Shown here: one piece after another, positions 10,861 through 22,564 of the stretch | Position numbering within the stretch: the stretch's first letter is position 1 | How the letters are laid out: each line of letters starts with the position of its first letter | NCBI GenBank assembly: GCA_948474755.1 | Contig: CAOLHI010000062.1 | Location: 620,001 to 684,000 of the forward strand | From: Ctenosaura bakeri | Taxonomy: Eukaryota; Chordata; Lepidosauria; Squamata; Iguanidae | Length of the DNA stretch: 64,000 nucleotides | Reading direction: 5' to 3' | Translations under genes and position numbers: made by a program | The notes under the pieces: generated by a model | Seen by the model: only the letters and a program-made list of their open reading frames with translations | Told to the model about the DNA's origin: nothing | Database searches by the model: none

Positions 10861-12713
10861 TAAAATCAGGTAAAATTGCAGTGGAAAAGGGTACCAGACA
10901 GGGATGTCCACTGTCCCCACTTTTATTTATTTTAACATTGGAAATTTTAATTAGAAAAATACGAGAAGATTTGGAAATCAAAGGATGTCAAATTCAAGTG
11001 GAGGTTTATAAGGTAAGGGCCTATGCTGATGATTTGCTAATAATCTTAAATGATCCAATTAAAAGCATAGCTAAATTGTCTCAAACTTTAGATGAATTTG
11101 GAGAATTAGCAGGATTTAAAGTGAATAGGAAAAAGTCTGTGATATTAACCAAGAATATGGAGAACGAAGCACAAAGGGAAGTGGAATTAATTTCAAATAT
11201 TAAAATAGGCCAGAAGATTAAGTACCTGGGAATTAGTATTACAAGTAAAAACGTAGATTTGGAAAATAATAATTATATTTCAACTTGGAAGCATACCGAA
11301 AATAAATTAAATACATGGGCTAAATTGAAATTGTCATTACTAGGGCGGATTGCCGCTGTAAAGATGAGTGTTCTCCCAAAAATTTTATTTATATTCCAGA
11401 ATTTGCCAATACTGAAGGACGAAAAAATTCTTGAAGACTGGAGGAAGAAAGTTATTAATTTTTTATGGCAAGGGAAGAAGCCCAGAATCAAGGAAATGGT
11501 TTTGATTGATAGTAAAGATAGAGGTGGTTTAGGTTTACCTAGTTTTAAACTTTATTACAGATCATGTGCTTTGAAATGGGTCACAGATTGGATTAGCTTG
11601 GGGAATAAAAGATTATTAATATTGGAAGGTGTCTTTAATAAATTCGGATGGCATGGATATCTTTGGTACCAGAAAGTTTCAGAAGATAAGGAGTTCTCTA
11701 GGCATATAAATAGGCGGAGTTTATTGAGGGTTTGGAACAATTATAAGAAAATATTTTATTTAAAAAAGCCAAGATAGGTTTCTTTGCAGGAAGTTTTCTT
11801 TAAGGATTTATTTACTAGTAATGGCGACTATTTGACATATGAAGATATTTTGTATAGGAGTCATGGTAGAGATGAATTGAAATCACTAGGGGAGTTGAAG
11901 GATTTGGGATTTCATGGTAATTGGTTTCATCACAGAATTATTTATGAATTATTTAAAAAAGATAGGGATGGAGAGGGAATTCAGGATAAGGGTTTGGTTA
12001 ATAAGGAACTAGATATAAGAAATTTAATTGGTGAAGGTCACATCATGGGTAAAATTTATCAAATATTGTTAAAATTAGAGACTGAACAGATAATAGTTAA
12101 GGACCATATGATTAAATGGGCAAGTGATTTTGGGTATTCTATTGATTTGGAAGAATGGAGGAAAGTGTGGAATATTAATATAAAGTTTACTAGAAGTGCT
12201 AATCTGAGAGAAAATTTTTATAAAATGTTGTATCGTTGGTATATCACTCCACAAAAAATTGCTAAGATATACAATAATCGTTCCAATAGATGTTGGAAAT
12301 GTAGAAAAGAATTAGGAACATTATATCATATTTGGTGGGAATGTCGATGGGCAAAGGAGTATTGGAACCAAATACACTCCGCAATTAAGGGTTTATTACA
12401 GGTGGATTTTAAACTTAGTCCAAAGCTATATCTTTTGAATATGTTAGTGGATAGTAATATAAATAATCAAAAATGTTATAATAGAATTTTGTTATATATG
12501 GTGACGGCCGCTAGAATGTTGTACGCTCAATATTGGAAGAGGCAAGAAATTCCGACTTTAGACCAGTGGATATGGAAATTATATGAAATGTATCAGATGG
12601 ATGTATTAACTGCTCTGCTTGATATAAGGATTGATAAAGATAAAGTAGAAAATGAATGGTCCATGGTGACTCAAATGTGGTTTAGGCAATGGAAAGGGGT
12701 TTATATAGGATGA
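10861..12713 (+). pseudogene. L1 ORF2 C-terminal part (RT and Cys-rich domain)
   Basis: The frame is open from the 5' truncation point to 12713 except for a single in-frame TAG at 11775-11777. It encodes the RT blocks GTRQGCPLSPLLF (about 10890-10930) and YADD (11022-11033), the downstream KYLGI and LPKILF blocks, and a C-terminal CWKC...H..WWEC cysteine motif near 12290-12350. L1 ORF2p is the endonuclease/reverse transcriptase of L1; the endonuclease and early RT are absent here through 5' truncation. The apparent Met at 10845 comes from flanking DNA. It cannot be active, being both truncated and interrupted. Confidence 0.93.
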
Positions 12714-12882
12714 GAATACTTCCATGAGCTTTATTGAGATATATAAGAAGATATATCTGTTATTTATGTAACTTGGCTTTATTTTTTTTATGTGTATTGT
12801 GTGCTGATTTTTTTTTCTGTTTTTCTTTCTTTTTTTGCTATGTAATAATATTTGATAAATAAAGAATATTTGATAAAAAAAA
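10861..12882 (+). mobile_element. 5'-truncated L1 LINE insertion
   Basis: A 2,022-bp L1 3' end flanked by perfect 19-bp target duplications. It carries the last two thirds of RT and the whole C-terminal part of ORF2, a short 3' UTR, AATAAA at 12858-12863 and a terminal A-run. 5' truncation plus a poly(A) tail is the signature of target-primed reverse transcription. The unbroken target copies and long open frames make it one of the younger insertions in the window. It interrupts the older CR1 between ORF1 and ORF2. Confidence 0.95.
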
Positions 12883-12901
12883 AACATGGATAATAACCAA
12901 G
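12883..12901. repeat. L1 target-site duplication, right (19 bp)
   Basis: Identical to 10842-10860. Its first bases merge with the poly(A) tail. Confidence 0.93.
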
Positions 12902-13570
12902 ATGAACCTGATGTCTTAACACAGAAAGGCAAACACAATTTAATGGGAATCACTGAAACCTGGTAAGATGTGACACATGATTTGAACATAGCAATGGAAA
13001 GGTATAATCTATTCCAAAGGAATAAAGTGGAGAAAAGGAAGAGTTGCATTTATATGTTAAGGATGTGTTCACCTCTGAGTAGATCTGTGACTTAGAACAT
13101 GAAAATCATGTTGAGAAAATTTGGGTAAAAATTAAGAGGGAGAGAAACAACAGTGGGGGCCTACTATAGGCCTCCAAGTCAGACTGCAGATTTAGATGGC
13201 GCTTTCTTAAAACAAATGACAAATATTCAAAAAGGGAAGGTACAGTGGTAATGGGAGACTTCAACCATGCTGATATTTGTGGGAAGTCTAATTGGCCAGG
13301 AATGCAAGATCCAACAAAGTCCTCAATAGCCCTGCAAAGAGTTTCATTGTATAGAAGATGGAGAATGCAACAAGGGATGAGATATTTTGGTTTTGATACT
13401 AACCAAAAGATATGAACTGCTCAATAGGATAGAAGTGGTGGGATCCTTGAGTGGAAGTGACCACGTCCTCTGGTGATTTGCTATATCAAGAAAAGGGAAC
13501 TCAAAGATAGTAAGAAAAACACTCTTCATTTCAAGATAGCTGAAATGTTATGGAATACTGAATGAGTTCA
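12902..13570 (+). pseudogene. CR1 ORF2 endonuclease domain relic
   Basis: Translated pieces in changing frames match the APE-like endonuclease of CR1: LMGITETW (about 12940-12960), VGAYYRPPSQTADLD (13155-13200) and, near the end, LSGSDHV (about 13450-13470), the SDH block carrying the catalytic His. Stops occur every few dozen codons. The domain nicks target DNA in active CR1. This relic follows the L1 insertion directly and continues the element begun at 10208. Confidence 0.8.
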
Positions 13571-14099
13571 GAAATGCTTTAGTGGAAGGGAGTTCATGAC
13601 GCAATATTGTTTCTTAAAGGTGAGATATTGCATTTACAGTTACAAACACTTTCAGTGAGGAATTAAAATGGAAGGTATCCAACCAGGGTGATGTAGTTTC
13701 AGGGCGGATGCAGTTTCAGATGAACTTGTACTTTGAAAAAGAATTGTAAACAAAATGGAAGAATGAGGAAATCATTAATTAGGAATACAAACGAATAGGC
13801 AGCAGTTGTAGGGGGGAAGTCAGAAAAGCTAAAGCTCGGGACAAGCTCAGGCTTGTCAGAGATTTATAATCAAAAAGACTTTGTTTTGTTGTGTTTTTTT
13901 TAAAAAAAAATACTGTGTTTAGAGCAAAAGGAAGAACAAGGAAATAGTATGACCACTCTGTAGAGAAGATGTGGGAAAATAAGAATTTCAAACTATTCAA
14001 TTCCTTCTTTGTCTTAGCCTTCTCCCAAAAGGAAAAAAATGCTCTAACTGATGAAAATGGAATAAATCATGCAGTAAGCAGACTACTGTACTAAACAGG
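13571..14099 (+). pseudogene. CR1 ORF2 linker between endonuclease and RT, heavily decayed
   Basis: This lies between two clear CR1 blocks in the right order and spacing, but only scattered words of the linker survive (for example 'VFAFSQKEKNALTDENG'-like sequence near 14010-14070). An A-rich and T-rich stretch near 13880-13910 may be a small insertion. Confidence 0.5.
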
Positions 14100-14460
14100 T
14101 AAAGAGATAGTAAAGGAATACCTAGCTACTTTAAATGATTTCAGATCTCCAGGACCAGATGACCTGTATTCAAGTGTACCAAAGGAACTTGCAGTAACTT
14201 CAGATCCACTGTCAATAATTTCTGAGAATTCTTGGAGGACAGGAAAAGTTCCAGAAGTAGGAAAAAGAGCAGATGTCCACATCTTCAAAAGGGATCAGAA
14301 GAGTATGAATTACTGATGTCTTTGCTGACATTAATACCAAGAAAAATTCTAGAACAGTTCAATAATGTTTGGTCCATACATAATAGAAAGGAATGCTATG
14401 ATTACTAGGAGTCAGTATGGGTTTCTCAAAAACAAGTCCCTTTTTCTGATGGAATAACCA
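14100..14460 (+). pseudogene. CR1 RT N-terminal blocks, relic
   Basis: Plus-strand translation gives DFRSPGPDDLYSSVPKELAV and, further on, ISENSWRTGKVPEVGKRADV with an IFKR word. These match the start of CR1 RT (the GPDxxxxxVLKEL and WRTGxVPxxWKxAxVxPIFK blocks). The next blocks, including QGS and YADD, are not found before 14700. Confidence 0.8.
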
Positions 14461-14696
14461 GTTGATAGGTCAAATTGTCATTGACAGATTGGAGAACTAG
14501 GCCAAAATTAATGAGAAAATTATGATCATGATTACTAAGTATTTCTGCATTGCCTCAGACTGTAAGAGCAATGAACAAAAAAAGCAAATTTAAACAACAT
14601 AAAGATAAAACATTTTTAAGACACATTAAATTGCTCGTTAAAAACTTCTAAAAGAATTCTAAAAGCAATCCTAGAATTCAGTCTTAAAACAGTGAA

Positions 14697-15455
14697 AACA
14701 TGAATTTCAACAGGGATAAATGTAATGTACTACATCTAGGGAGGAAACACAAAATGCACAAATATAGGAAAAATGACACCTGTCTTGAAAGCAGTACATG
14801 TGAAAAAGATGTAAGGTATTTAGCAAATCATCAATTACAATTAGCACTGTGGTATGGCAGCCAAAAAAACCAATACAATTTTGGGCTGCATCAATTGGAG
14901 CACGGTGTACAGATCTAGAAAATTAGTAGTGCCATTCTGTTCTGGTTTGATAAGAACTCAGATGGAAGATTGTGTCCAGATCTGAGCATCACATTTTAAG
15001 AACGATATTTATAATCTAGAATGTGTCCAGAAAGGGGCAATCAAGATGATCAAAGGTCTGGAAACCAAGCATTATAAAGAATGATTTAGCAATCTGGCTA
15101 TGTTTAATTCAGAGAAGGGAACCAACTTTAAATACCAGAAGGGATGCCATGTAGAAGTAGGAGCAAATTTGTTTTCTGTTGCACTAGAGACTAGAATAAG
15201 AGTTAATGGATTCAAAGAAAAGAGATTCCATCTAAATATTATGAAGAATGCTTTTTTTAATCATAAAAGACATTTCATAGTGGAATAAACTGTCTTTGGA
15301 GATAGAAGTGGGTGGACTCTCCTGTTTTGGAAGCCTTTAAACAGATATTGGATAGGCATCTTTCAGGATGTTTTAATTGTGCTTTCCTGCAGGACAGGGA
15401 ATGGACTAGAAACTTCTTGCAACTCCTTCTATTGGCCCTATAGTATGATTCTCCT
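14697..15455 (+). pseudogene. CR1 RT C-terminal region and 3' UTR, relic
   Basis: The segment starts with NFNRDKCNVLHLGRKH, matching the KFNxxKCKVLHLG block after the RT palm, and continues through ESSTCEKDVRYL, KMIKGLETKHY, MFNSEKG and RFHLNIMKNAFF words. All are characteristic of the CR1 C-terminus. It ends at a CR1-like 3' terminus (…tatgattct…) near 15440-15455. Several frame changes and stops are present. Confidence 0.8.
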
Positions 15456-15550
15456 TCAAAGCCAATGTCCAGTTTTGTATTTAGTGGCAGAGTTCTTAGG
15501 AACAAGAATATAGTCTTGTTAGAATATAGGCTTGTTAGATACCTAAAGGA

Positions 15551-15786
15551 GTCAGTGTAGTGTAGTGGTTTGAATATTGGATTACAATTGTGCAGACTGG
15601 GGTCTGAATCCCTGCTCAATCAGGAAAATCTACTGGGTGGACAATTCACATTCCCATTTTCTCAGCCTCAAGGAAAGATAAATACATGGTTCCCTTGAAG
15701 AAACCTTGCCAAGAAACCCCCATAATAACTTTACCTTAGGGTCACCATAAGTTAGAAATGACTTGAAAGAACAAAACAACAACAGC
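15551..15786 (+). mobile_element. tRNA-headed SINE with Bov-B-like tail (Sauria type), copy 1
   Basis: The head 'tgtagtgtagtggtttgaat' and 'gggtctgaatccc' are the A- and B-box regions of a tRNA-derived Pol III promoter. The body continues through 'ctcagcctcaaggaaa' and 'accttgccaagaaaccccca' and the tail is 'agggtcaccataagttag...gacttgaa', which resembles the 3' end of Bov-B LINEs. It closes with CAACAACAG-like repeats. Such SINEs are typical of squamates, and it follows the CR1 3' end after about 95 bp. Confidence 0.88.
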
Positions 15787-18700
15787 ACAGTTCCTTCTGT
15801 ATATAAGACCACAGGCAAACTCTTTATTTTCCAATGGAAAACCTAGAGTGGACTATCTACTTGTAGTCTAAGCCAGTCTATCAAATGTAGCCTGGAACAA
15901 TGAATAGATCAGCCATAAGCATTACAGTCAGAGATGGTGATAAAGTTGTAACTCCAGATAGTCAGAAAAGTGAATGTAGAAGAGAAGGGGGAGGAGGGAC
16001 ACCCCAATTTAGCTGCACAGTTTTGATGTCATTGACAGAGCAACAAAGTGGTATCTATAAAAATGGCCTTCATGAACTGCACGATCCATATATTGTACTT
16101 CTTTATTACGATGTGCCCCTGAGAATTAATTAATTGATTAATTAATTATATTAGTATGCTGCCTCTCTCCCAGCATTTGAAAAAGACTTTTACAATTTAG
16201 TGAGCTAGATGTTTGTGCTGCTTGCTATCTGAAAGTCAGATGAAAATAGTCCAGATTATTAATTGTAGACAAATTTCACCAGAATTTTAGAAAGCAAGCT
16301 TCTGGTAAGCAACATCATAACAAACACATGCACAAGAATCTGTTCTGAACCAAATGACCTACTTCCCCCGCCCCCCATAATGAACTTAAGCATTCTTCAA
16401 AACAGTCACACATGGGACAGACACTTATTATTTTCCATCTGAAGTTGGTCACAGTACAATTTCAGTCTTCTTGATATTTTTGGAAACTTCTTTACAAAGC
16501 AGAGACTTTCAATGATGAGCTAAGAACTAGGCTGTAGTTTCCTGTAGGTTAGTGTTAATATATACACTTTATGAGTACAGCTAGCCTAAACATGGAAAAG
16601 TAGACTAATGCACTCTTAGCTCTAAACTTAAAATGAAGATAGCACTTATAAATGCTTTTAGCATATTGATGAAACGATAGGGGAGTGTATCTCTGTTCTT
16701 TAATAATTTCTTGTAAAGATGCATTTTTAATGAATGCTTATCATGTGATGCTTTCAAGAGCTGTTAGCTAACACTCTGTCACGTAGAGCTTCCACACATA
16801 GAATAAGATCAGAAATAGGGGGGAAAGTGTACTAAAGTTCACCTAGTGTGAAAAGTTAAAGTAGATTTTTGCCCATATATCTTGCCTGGTAAATATTTTC
16901 ATAGTTGTGACTCATCATCATTGGATAATACCATATTTTTCAAAGAACATACTGATGTTTTCATGCCATTTGACTACCTAATCTTCCATATAGTAAGCTG
17001 CATAGCAGTTTTTGCGTTCCTAAGCACATTGTATCTTGTTAAGCATCCATGTGCATATGGCATATAAAGTGTAATGATCTATTAGTTCATCATTGTGCTT
17101 ATGCTGTATACAATGGCCCAACATACATCTAATCGCATATTTTTTGATGTTGAGCCACTGAATGAAAACAGACTTTGCTATCTATATCACATGCAGTGAC
17201 AACTGGTGGGCTTCCATGTCAGCAGATACACCCTTGGTTTTAGAGTGATTAATGTTTTAAGGGATGAGGTTCCTTCAGTTCCTTGGATAGCTCCATTACA
17301 TTTTTGACTAGAGCCTAAAGTAGATTCTGATTTCATTGGTTTGCACACCACCAGCTGGTTCTGATTTGTTCAGTGGTGACAGGATGACCACCACAAACTA
17401 CATCCTGTACAGTTCCCCATTTTGGATTAGCACAGTTAGAAAAAGACCCTAGTACGCTTTGGCTTATAATAGCTCCCACCAAAATACTATTACAGTTGTA
17501 ATAAAGCTGCAGTCTTAAACCAACTTACCTAGGAGTAATCTCCAAAGAATTCTGCAAGAGTTACTTCTGAGTTTCCTTGTGTCTTTGTTACATTTTGGAA
17601 ACAATCCTTAACTTGAATAGGTTTTCAGATATTCAGAAAATAGTCAACACATTAATTCAACTAGTCCAAGTTATTTCAGGACGAGAGCTGGACCCAACTC
17701 TTTGTTCTTAAATTGGAATGTTTAAGTAATAGAAAAAGGATAGCTTTGCAAACAACTGTTCCATAACTTTTGTAATGCTGCTCAGTGAATCAATGTTTTT
17801 TCTCTTTTCTTTTTTTAATGTAGGAATCAGAGACTTCAACTAACTGTCTATCTTTGTATAGCATTGATACATACCCCTTAAGTAAAGCAGGGAACACATT
17901 GTTAAGACTTACACAGACTTCCAGAATCCTTTTCTCACAAAGCAATAAGATATTAACTGCCAGGACATGCTCACACTTGTTTAGTATGGGCTTCCACAGT
18001 AATGGAACATTCAGCCTAAGAAACATTCTTTGTAGCAAAACATTCTTATTGATGATTTGCTTATACTTTCTAATCTCCAGCACGCACATGAAAAATGTAG
18101 GTGGCTTAATAATATAACACCGTTATTCATTTTGTATGAGACAGCACAGCAGGATTCTTAGTCCTGTGTAGGCTGCTTCTTTGTCTTCTAATCCATCACT
18201 CTATGTGAATTCACCTTAATTCTAGATCACAATGAGGGATGACCTGCCTCATGCAATCCAAATTAGTACATCTGTCTAATGACTTGCATTATTTATTTGT
18301 TTTATTGTCTCATTGCCCTCCCTATTTGCATTCCTTTTTATTTTGATCTCTTACTTTCTAATAGGTTGCCATCTTATGTTATTTTAAGGCACCATAATAA
18401 TCTTTATTTTATCAATAATTTTTTTAAAAAAAATCACAGCAAGTTTGGTTTATCAGTAGTATTGAGAAAGAAACTTATGGGGTTTTCTTCCACTCTTTTC
18501 CCGAAATATTTTCATTCCATTTGTTTATTACAAGAAGCACTATAGCCCAGTTCTTATGTTACATTGGTATAGTAATCCTACATAGGCTAAAAGAGAAATT
18601 ATGCTGGGAGAGGCGGGGGGGGAGAGAGAGAGAGAGAGAGAAACTCAGTTGAATGAATCAATATTGAGTGCTGTGAACACAAGTCAGATGAAACTGGTAG

Positions 18701-19802
18701 GGAAGAAAGTAAGGTGAAGTGTAAGAAAGAGTAGATTCTGAATGCAAGGAGGGCAGAGAGAAGTTTGTGATTAAGGCACTGGATTATATTTTGTGTCTCA
18801 GGTGCCACCTACGCTATGTATCCAGATCCTTGCAGACATTACTTAGCTTTTAGGTATACCAGTTTTTTCTTCTGCCAAAGCAAAAATGGTGGTCTCAAAG
18901 AAAAAGGTTTAATTTGGGCTCTCTGACCAAACCTTTTTCTTACTGACAGGTTATTTGCTAGTTAGCTTCCCAAGCTTTCCTTTATGTAAAATCTGTTCCA
19001 CCTGCATCTACCCCATAGCAGCAAACTTCAAAATGAGACCCTCCCAGGAAACTATTGACTATTTCTTGACATTCCAAATTTGCCTGCTTGTCCACAGAAA
19101 AGGCTGGACCCCAGATTACTCACAGAGTGTTTATATGTTTTTGTGGACAATTGTTATAAAATGTAATATAACAGATTCTTGTTCCAGCAACTTGATGTAC
19201 TCCTCCTTAAAATATTTCCATCTCTATTTACGTATCTCTCTCTTCCTTTTTCATACTCATATGACTCCATTTATTTTAGCAATGTTAAGCATAGAACTAC
19301 ATCTCTGTAACTATATGTCTCTGTGACCTGTGACCTGATCCTTTTTTCTTATAGGGAGGGGATCATCCACTGGTAAATGTAATAAACATATAAATCCTTT
19401 TTTTTTTTTTTTTTTACATTGCAATTTAAATCTGTCCTCAGGTTTTAATTATATTTTACTTTATTCTGACTTTTACTGTTAGCCAGTTTAGGGGGAAAAT
19501 GGATTGGAAAGTTGAATAGAAAGTACATTACTAATCTAGGAAGATAAAAGCCAAAGAGAAAAAGACACAACAAGAAATAATATCACACAACTTTTAAAAA
19601 TAGTAATTTCATCAAACCACCAAAAGTCCACATTTGTAGCCCACTGAAATGATGATTTTTCAACTTGAAATCAAGAATAAAATAATGTGAAATAGATATC
19701 TGTAGTTTTATGGCCATTTTATGGCTATGGTCTACCAAGGCTCAGAGCAAATTGCTTGACTAAGATTACCTGCTGATTCAACAATCAGATGAAGATTTGG
19801 AA
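15787..19802. other. Unassigned AT-rich DNA
   Basis: Four kilobases with no coding similarity and no recognised transposon. Short ATTA repeats occur at 16127-16150 and a poly(T) run near 19396-19416. The part at about 16400-16760 is unusually free of repeats and could be conserved non-coding DNA, which cannot be tested here. Short ORFs in the interval look random. Confidence 0.4.
18613..18642. repeat. G-run and (GA)n microsatellite
   Basis: Eight to nine G followed by about ten GA units. Confidence 0.9.
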
Positions 19803-20500
19803 CTATCCTCTCCTAATCCAAAATGTCCTAAGCCAAAAGATTTTAGTCAGTGAATTATAGCAGCAGTGATCTTCTTTGTGGTGTCTGTGACTCACACAAA
19901 TGGGGTTTACTGTTCCTGTGCAGTGCATTGTTTGAAACCGTCTACAGCTGTTATTCAAACATTTTGGTGGTGGTCCCTCTTCCACTGGTAGCATGTGATC
20001 AACCTTGATTCCTGCTCAAACCCCCAGTTCCATTTTGTCTGCCACTGCCACAGCATCAAAACGAGCATTGAGCTGTATATTTACCTTCTTCAGTTGATAA
20101 TATTGACTTGGACTTCTTACTCTTCAGGTTCTTTCTCTGATTTGGCTCTGGTAACATCATTCTTTTGGCTTTCATCTGGACTGTTTTCCACTTTCCTTGA
20201 GCTTTCCTTTTTAGGGCTACTCAGCATGCTTTGTAAGGTGTCTATTTCAGCATGCTTGATAAGTGCATAATCCAGATTGTTTAAAAAGTGATCCAAGTGT
20301 AGAGCAAAATTTCCAAGCATGAATGGGCACTCCTGTTGTCTGTTGTGCCTGGGAGAGAGTCACAGTATTGGGTCCTGTTTGTACTGTAAAGCCATGACCC
20401 CACAGACCTGCAAAAATCACTATTCACACCTAAAGGCATTGTTATATGAGTGGGTTTTAATTTGTCCCGATGTTCCTTTGACATCTAGTCAATCTTTGGT
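19803..20500 (-). pseudogene. Possible decayed retrocopy or coding relic, unknown origin
   Basis: On the minus strand several overlapping frames look protein-like. One 67-residue frame (20320-20117) has a helical, charged C-terminal part (SRKVENSPDESQKN...SEKEPEE). Another (19994-19803) contains LPVEEGPPPKCLNNSC. A third frame through 20400-20310 reads GPNTVTLSQAQQTTGV. Pieces in successive frames would suit a processed pseudogene with frameshifts. I do not recognise the parent, and the pattern could be chance; no poly(A) tail or target duplication was identified. Confidence 0.25.
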
Positions 20501-20837
20501 ACCATGCTTCCTCCACACAGACAAAGAACATAACAAAGAAAGATTGTATATTGTCTCATTAGTAGCCCTTTAACTCCTTGTTTAAGTCTTCAGGTGTTAA
20601 AATATATCAATATATTCAAGCATTCTTCTGTTTTCCTCACATAATAAGAACATAAGACTAGATCAACTTATCCATGGTAATTGTAACTGTCATTAGATCA
20701 GTCTTTAGGCCTGCCATTATGGGAACCAGTTTTAAGTCTGAAATTAAAAATAAAGTTTTAAATCCTGACCTGAGGTAATTGTGGGCTTTACCAAAGAATT
20801 AGAAAGATGTTGTAAGTGTATGGTTATTGTTGCTTAC

Positions 20838-21425
20838 TGTTACAGAGCCTGGGGGTGTGGCTAGCCTGAGTGGCAGGGCAGCCCTAGCAACAGGTTGCCA
20901 AGTAACCAAAGTGGCTCAGTATGAGAGAAACTCCACCCAATGGTGAGAAGGAGAGGCTGAGGTTTGTCAGTAAAAGGTCTGTGTATAAGGCACAGTGACT
21001 GGGATTTTTGAGATTCCTTTAGTGAGATTTCTAGAGAGGGAGAGCTTTAAGATATAGCTCTATAGTCCACCAGGGGAGTTGTCTGAAGAAGCGTGGTTGT
21101 CTTCTCAAAGGTCAAGAGAGAGAAAGAGAGAGGTAAAACCAAACCATTTTTGTGTTGGGTAAGAAGGTGTGATCTAGACTTGGGAATTAAGCCTTTGAGC
21201 AAAAGGGACATCCAAGACCTGCGGGTATATGAAAGTTTTGTTCCTGTAGATTGAGTAGAGCCATAAGAAACTGGTTAAATACCTTTTGAAGTCATGTATT
21301 GCTTGGAATTACTTATGATGCCCAATACTTTTCCCCTGTTTGCTATTTTAATAAAAATCACATTATATTTTTATGAATTCTGACTCAATCGAGTACTTTT
21401 CATTAGTTCTAATCAGTTAGTAACA
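20838..21425 (+). mobile_element. Candidate solo LTR (TGTTAC...GTAACA)
   Basis: A 588-bp segment begins TGTTACAGAG and ends GTTAGTAACA, the same 6-bp inverted termini as the ERV LTRs at 36.6 and 46.5 kb, though the body is different. It shows LTR architecture in order: a TATA-like GTATAAGG near 20992, a purine-rich stretch, AATAAA at about 21349-21354, then a short U5-like end. No flanking target duplication is visible (TTAC left, CGCT right), so the boundaries or the flank may have changed. No coding sequence. Confidence 0.55.
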
Positions 21426-22440
21426 CGCTATCACAGATTGGTAAATCATTCTAAATAACAACTAAGAAGCTTTACCCTTTATGCACTAAGGGAGTGATTT
21501 TAATGGGGAAAACAGGTTTGTATAAGGGGGTGCAGAGTGCTATAGTAGGCTGGGAATGAAGCTACCACTCCACTGTGTGAGAAGGAAAAGCAGGCCCGGC
21601 CCCCTTCACACTTACCGATAGCCTTCTCTCTTTCTTTTTTCTCTACTCATACTAGTGTTGCCCTTATACAGGAAGTTTGGGAGTGAAATCTATCAGTTTG
21701 GGAACAAATGTACAGATTTCTGGATGTCAGAGTTCCTTTAAGTCTAAATTGCTAATAGGGCTACATGAGTATTCAAATTCAGATATGAAAGAGGTTAGCT
21801 TTTCCTGAATCTGAAACAATACAATTATTGTAGGAGTTAGGATATGTCCGCATTCACACCTCAACAAAAAGTTGGCTGAGCTGCTCCATAAATACAGAGG
21901 TGACATTATGGGTTTGGCAATCCCTCCCATCTTATATTGTTTACTTAATATGATCTAATCTATCAGGATTGCTACCTCAATTGACATATTACCTGGTTCC
22001 CATGCATCAGGGTTGGATCATACACATGGTAAATTTTGATTATCAGAATAGAAATGGATAAGCTGAGTACAGACGGTAAAAAGCACTTGATGCTTGTGGT
22101 ACCCAAACTGTAACTACCTGAAGTAAAGCTTTCTTCTAAAAAAAAGGAATTAATTTTCATGAAGACATAGGTTGGCTTTCAGCAAAATATGAAATACATT
22201 AAAGAAATGCAAGAGTAAGCTGTTAGTTAATCACAATATTTTCCTATAATAGTTTCTGTTATGCTTTTCCTTTCCTAATGAAACAGTAAAAACACATTTG
22301 TGTTAGTATTCTGTACCATTTTTCTATTGTAATCCCATATCCCAGATTGCTTTTTTTGTATCATTACTATAGCTTTTGAGTAAGTCCATCAACACAATTC
22401 ATCCAAATTCTCTTCTTTATCCTCCTCTGTGATGCTGCTA
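21426..22440. other. Unassigned DNA
   Basis: No coding similarity, repeat termini or simple repeats of note between the candidate LTR and the next CR1 fragment. Confidence 0.4.
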
Positions 22441-22564
22441 CAAGCTATCCTGTCTGGAAGAGAGCTACCAGAATGTTAAAATGTCTGGAAACCAAGCTCT
22501 GTGAGGAACAGTTGATGGATCTGGGTATGTTTAGCATGGAAAAGAGAAGACTGCGTGACCATAT

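Larger units (their letters stand above)
8501..15455 (+). mobile_element. CR1 LINE, long decayed copy with two nested insertions
   Basis: After removal of the solo LTR at 9127-10207 and the L1 at 10861-12882, one CR1 retrotransposon remains on the plus strand. Its parts are an ORF1 C-terminal esterase domain, an APE-type endonuclease, RT fragments, and a 3' end near 15455 with the 'tatgattct' type terminal motif usual for CR1. Many stops and frameshifts are present, and the YADD part of RT is missing between about 14460 and 14700, where AT-rich foreign sequence sits. The left limit is uncertain: 8501-9121 reads only weakly as ORF1 N-terminal sequence. Confidence 0.75.
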
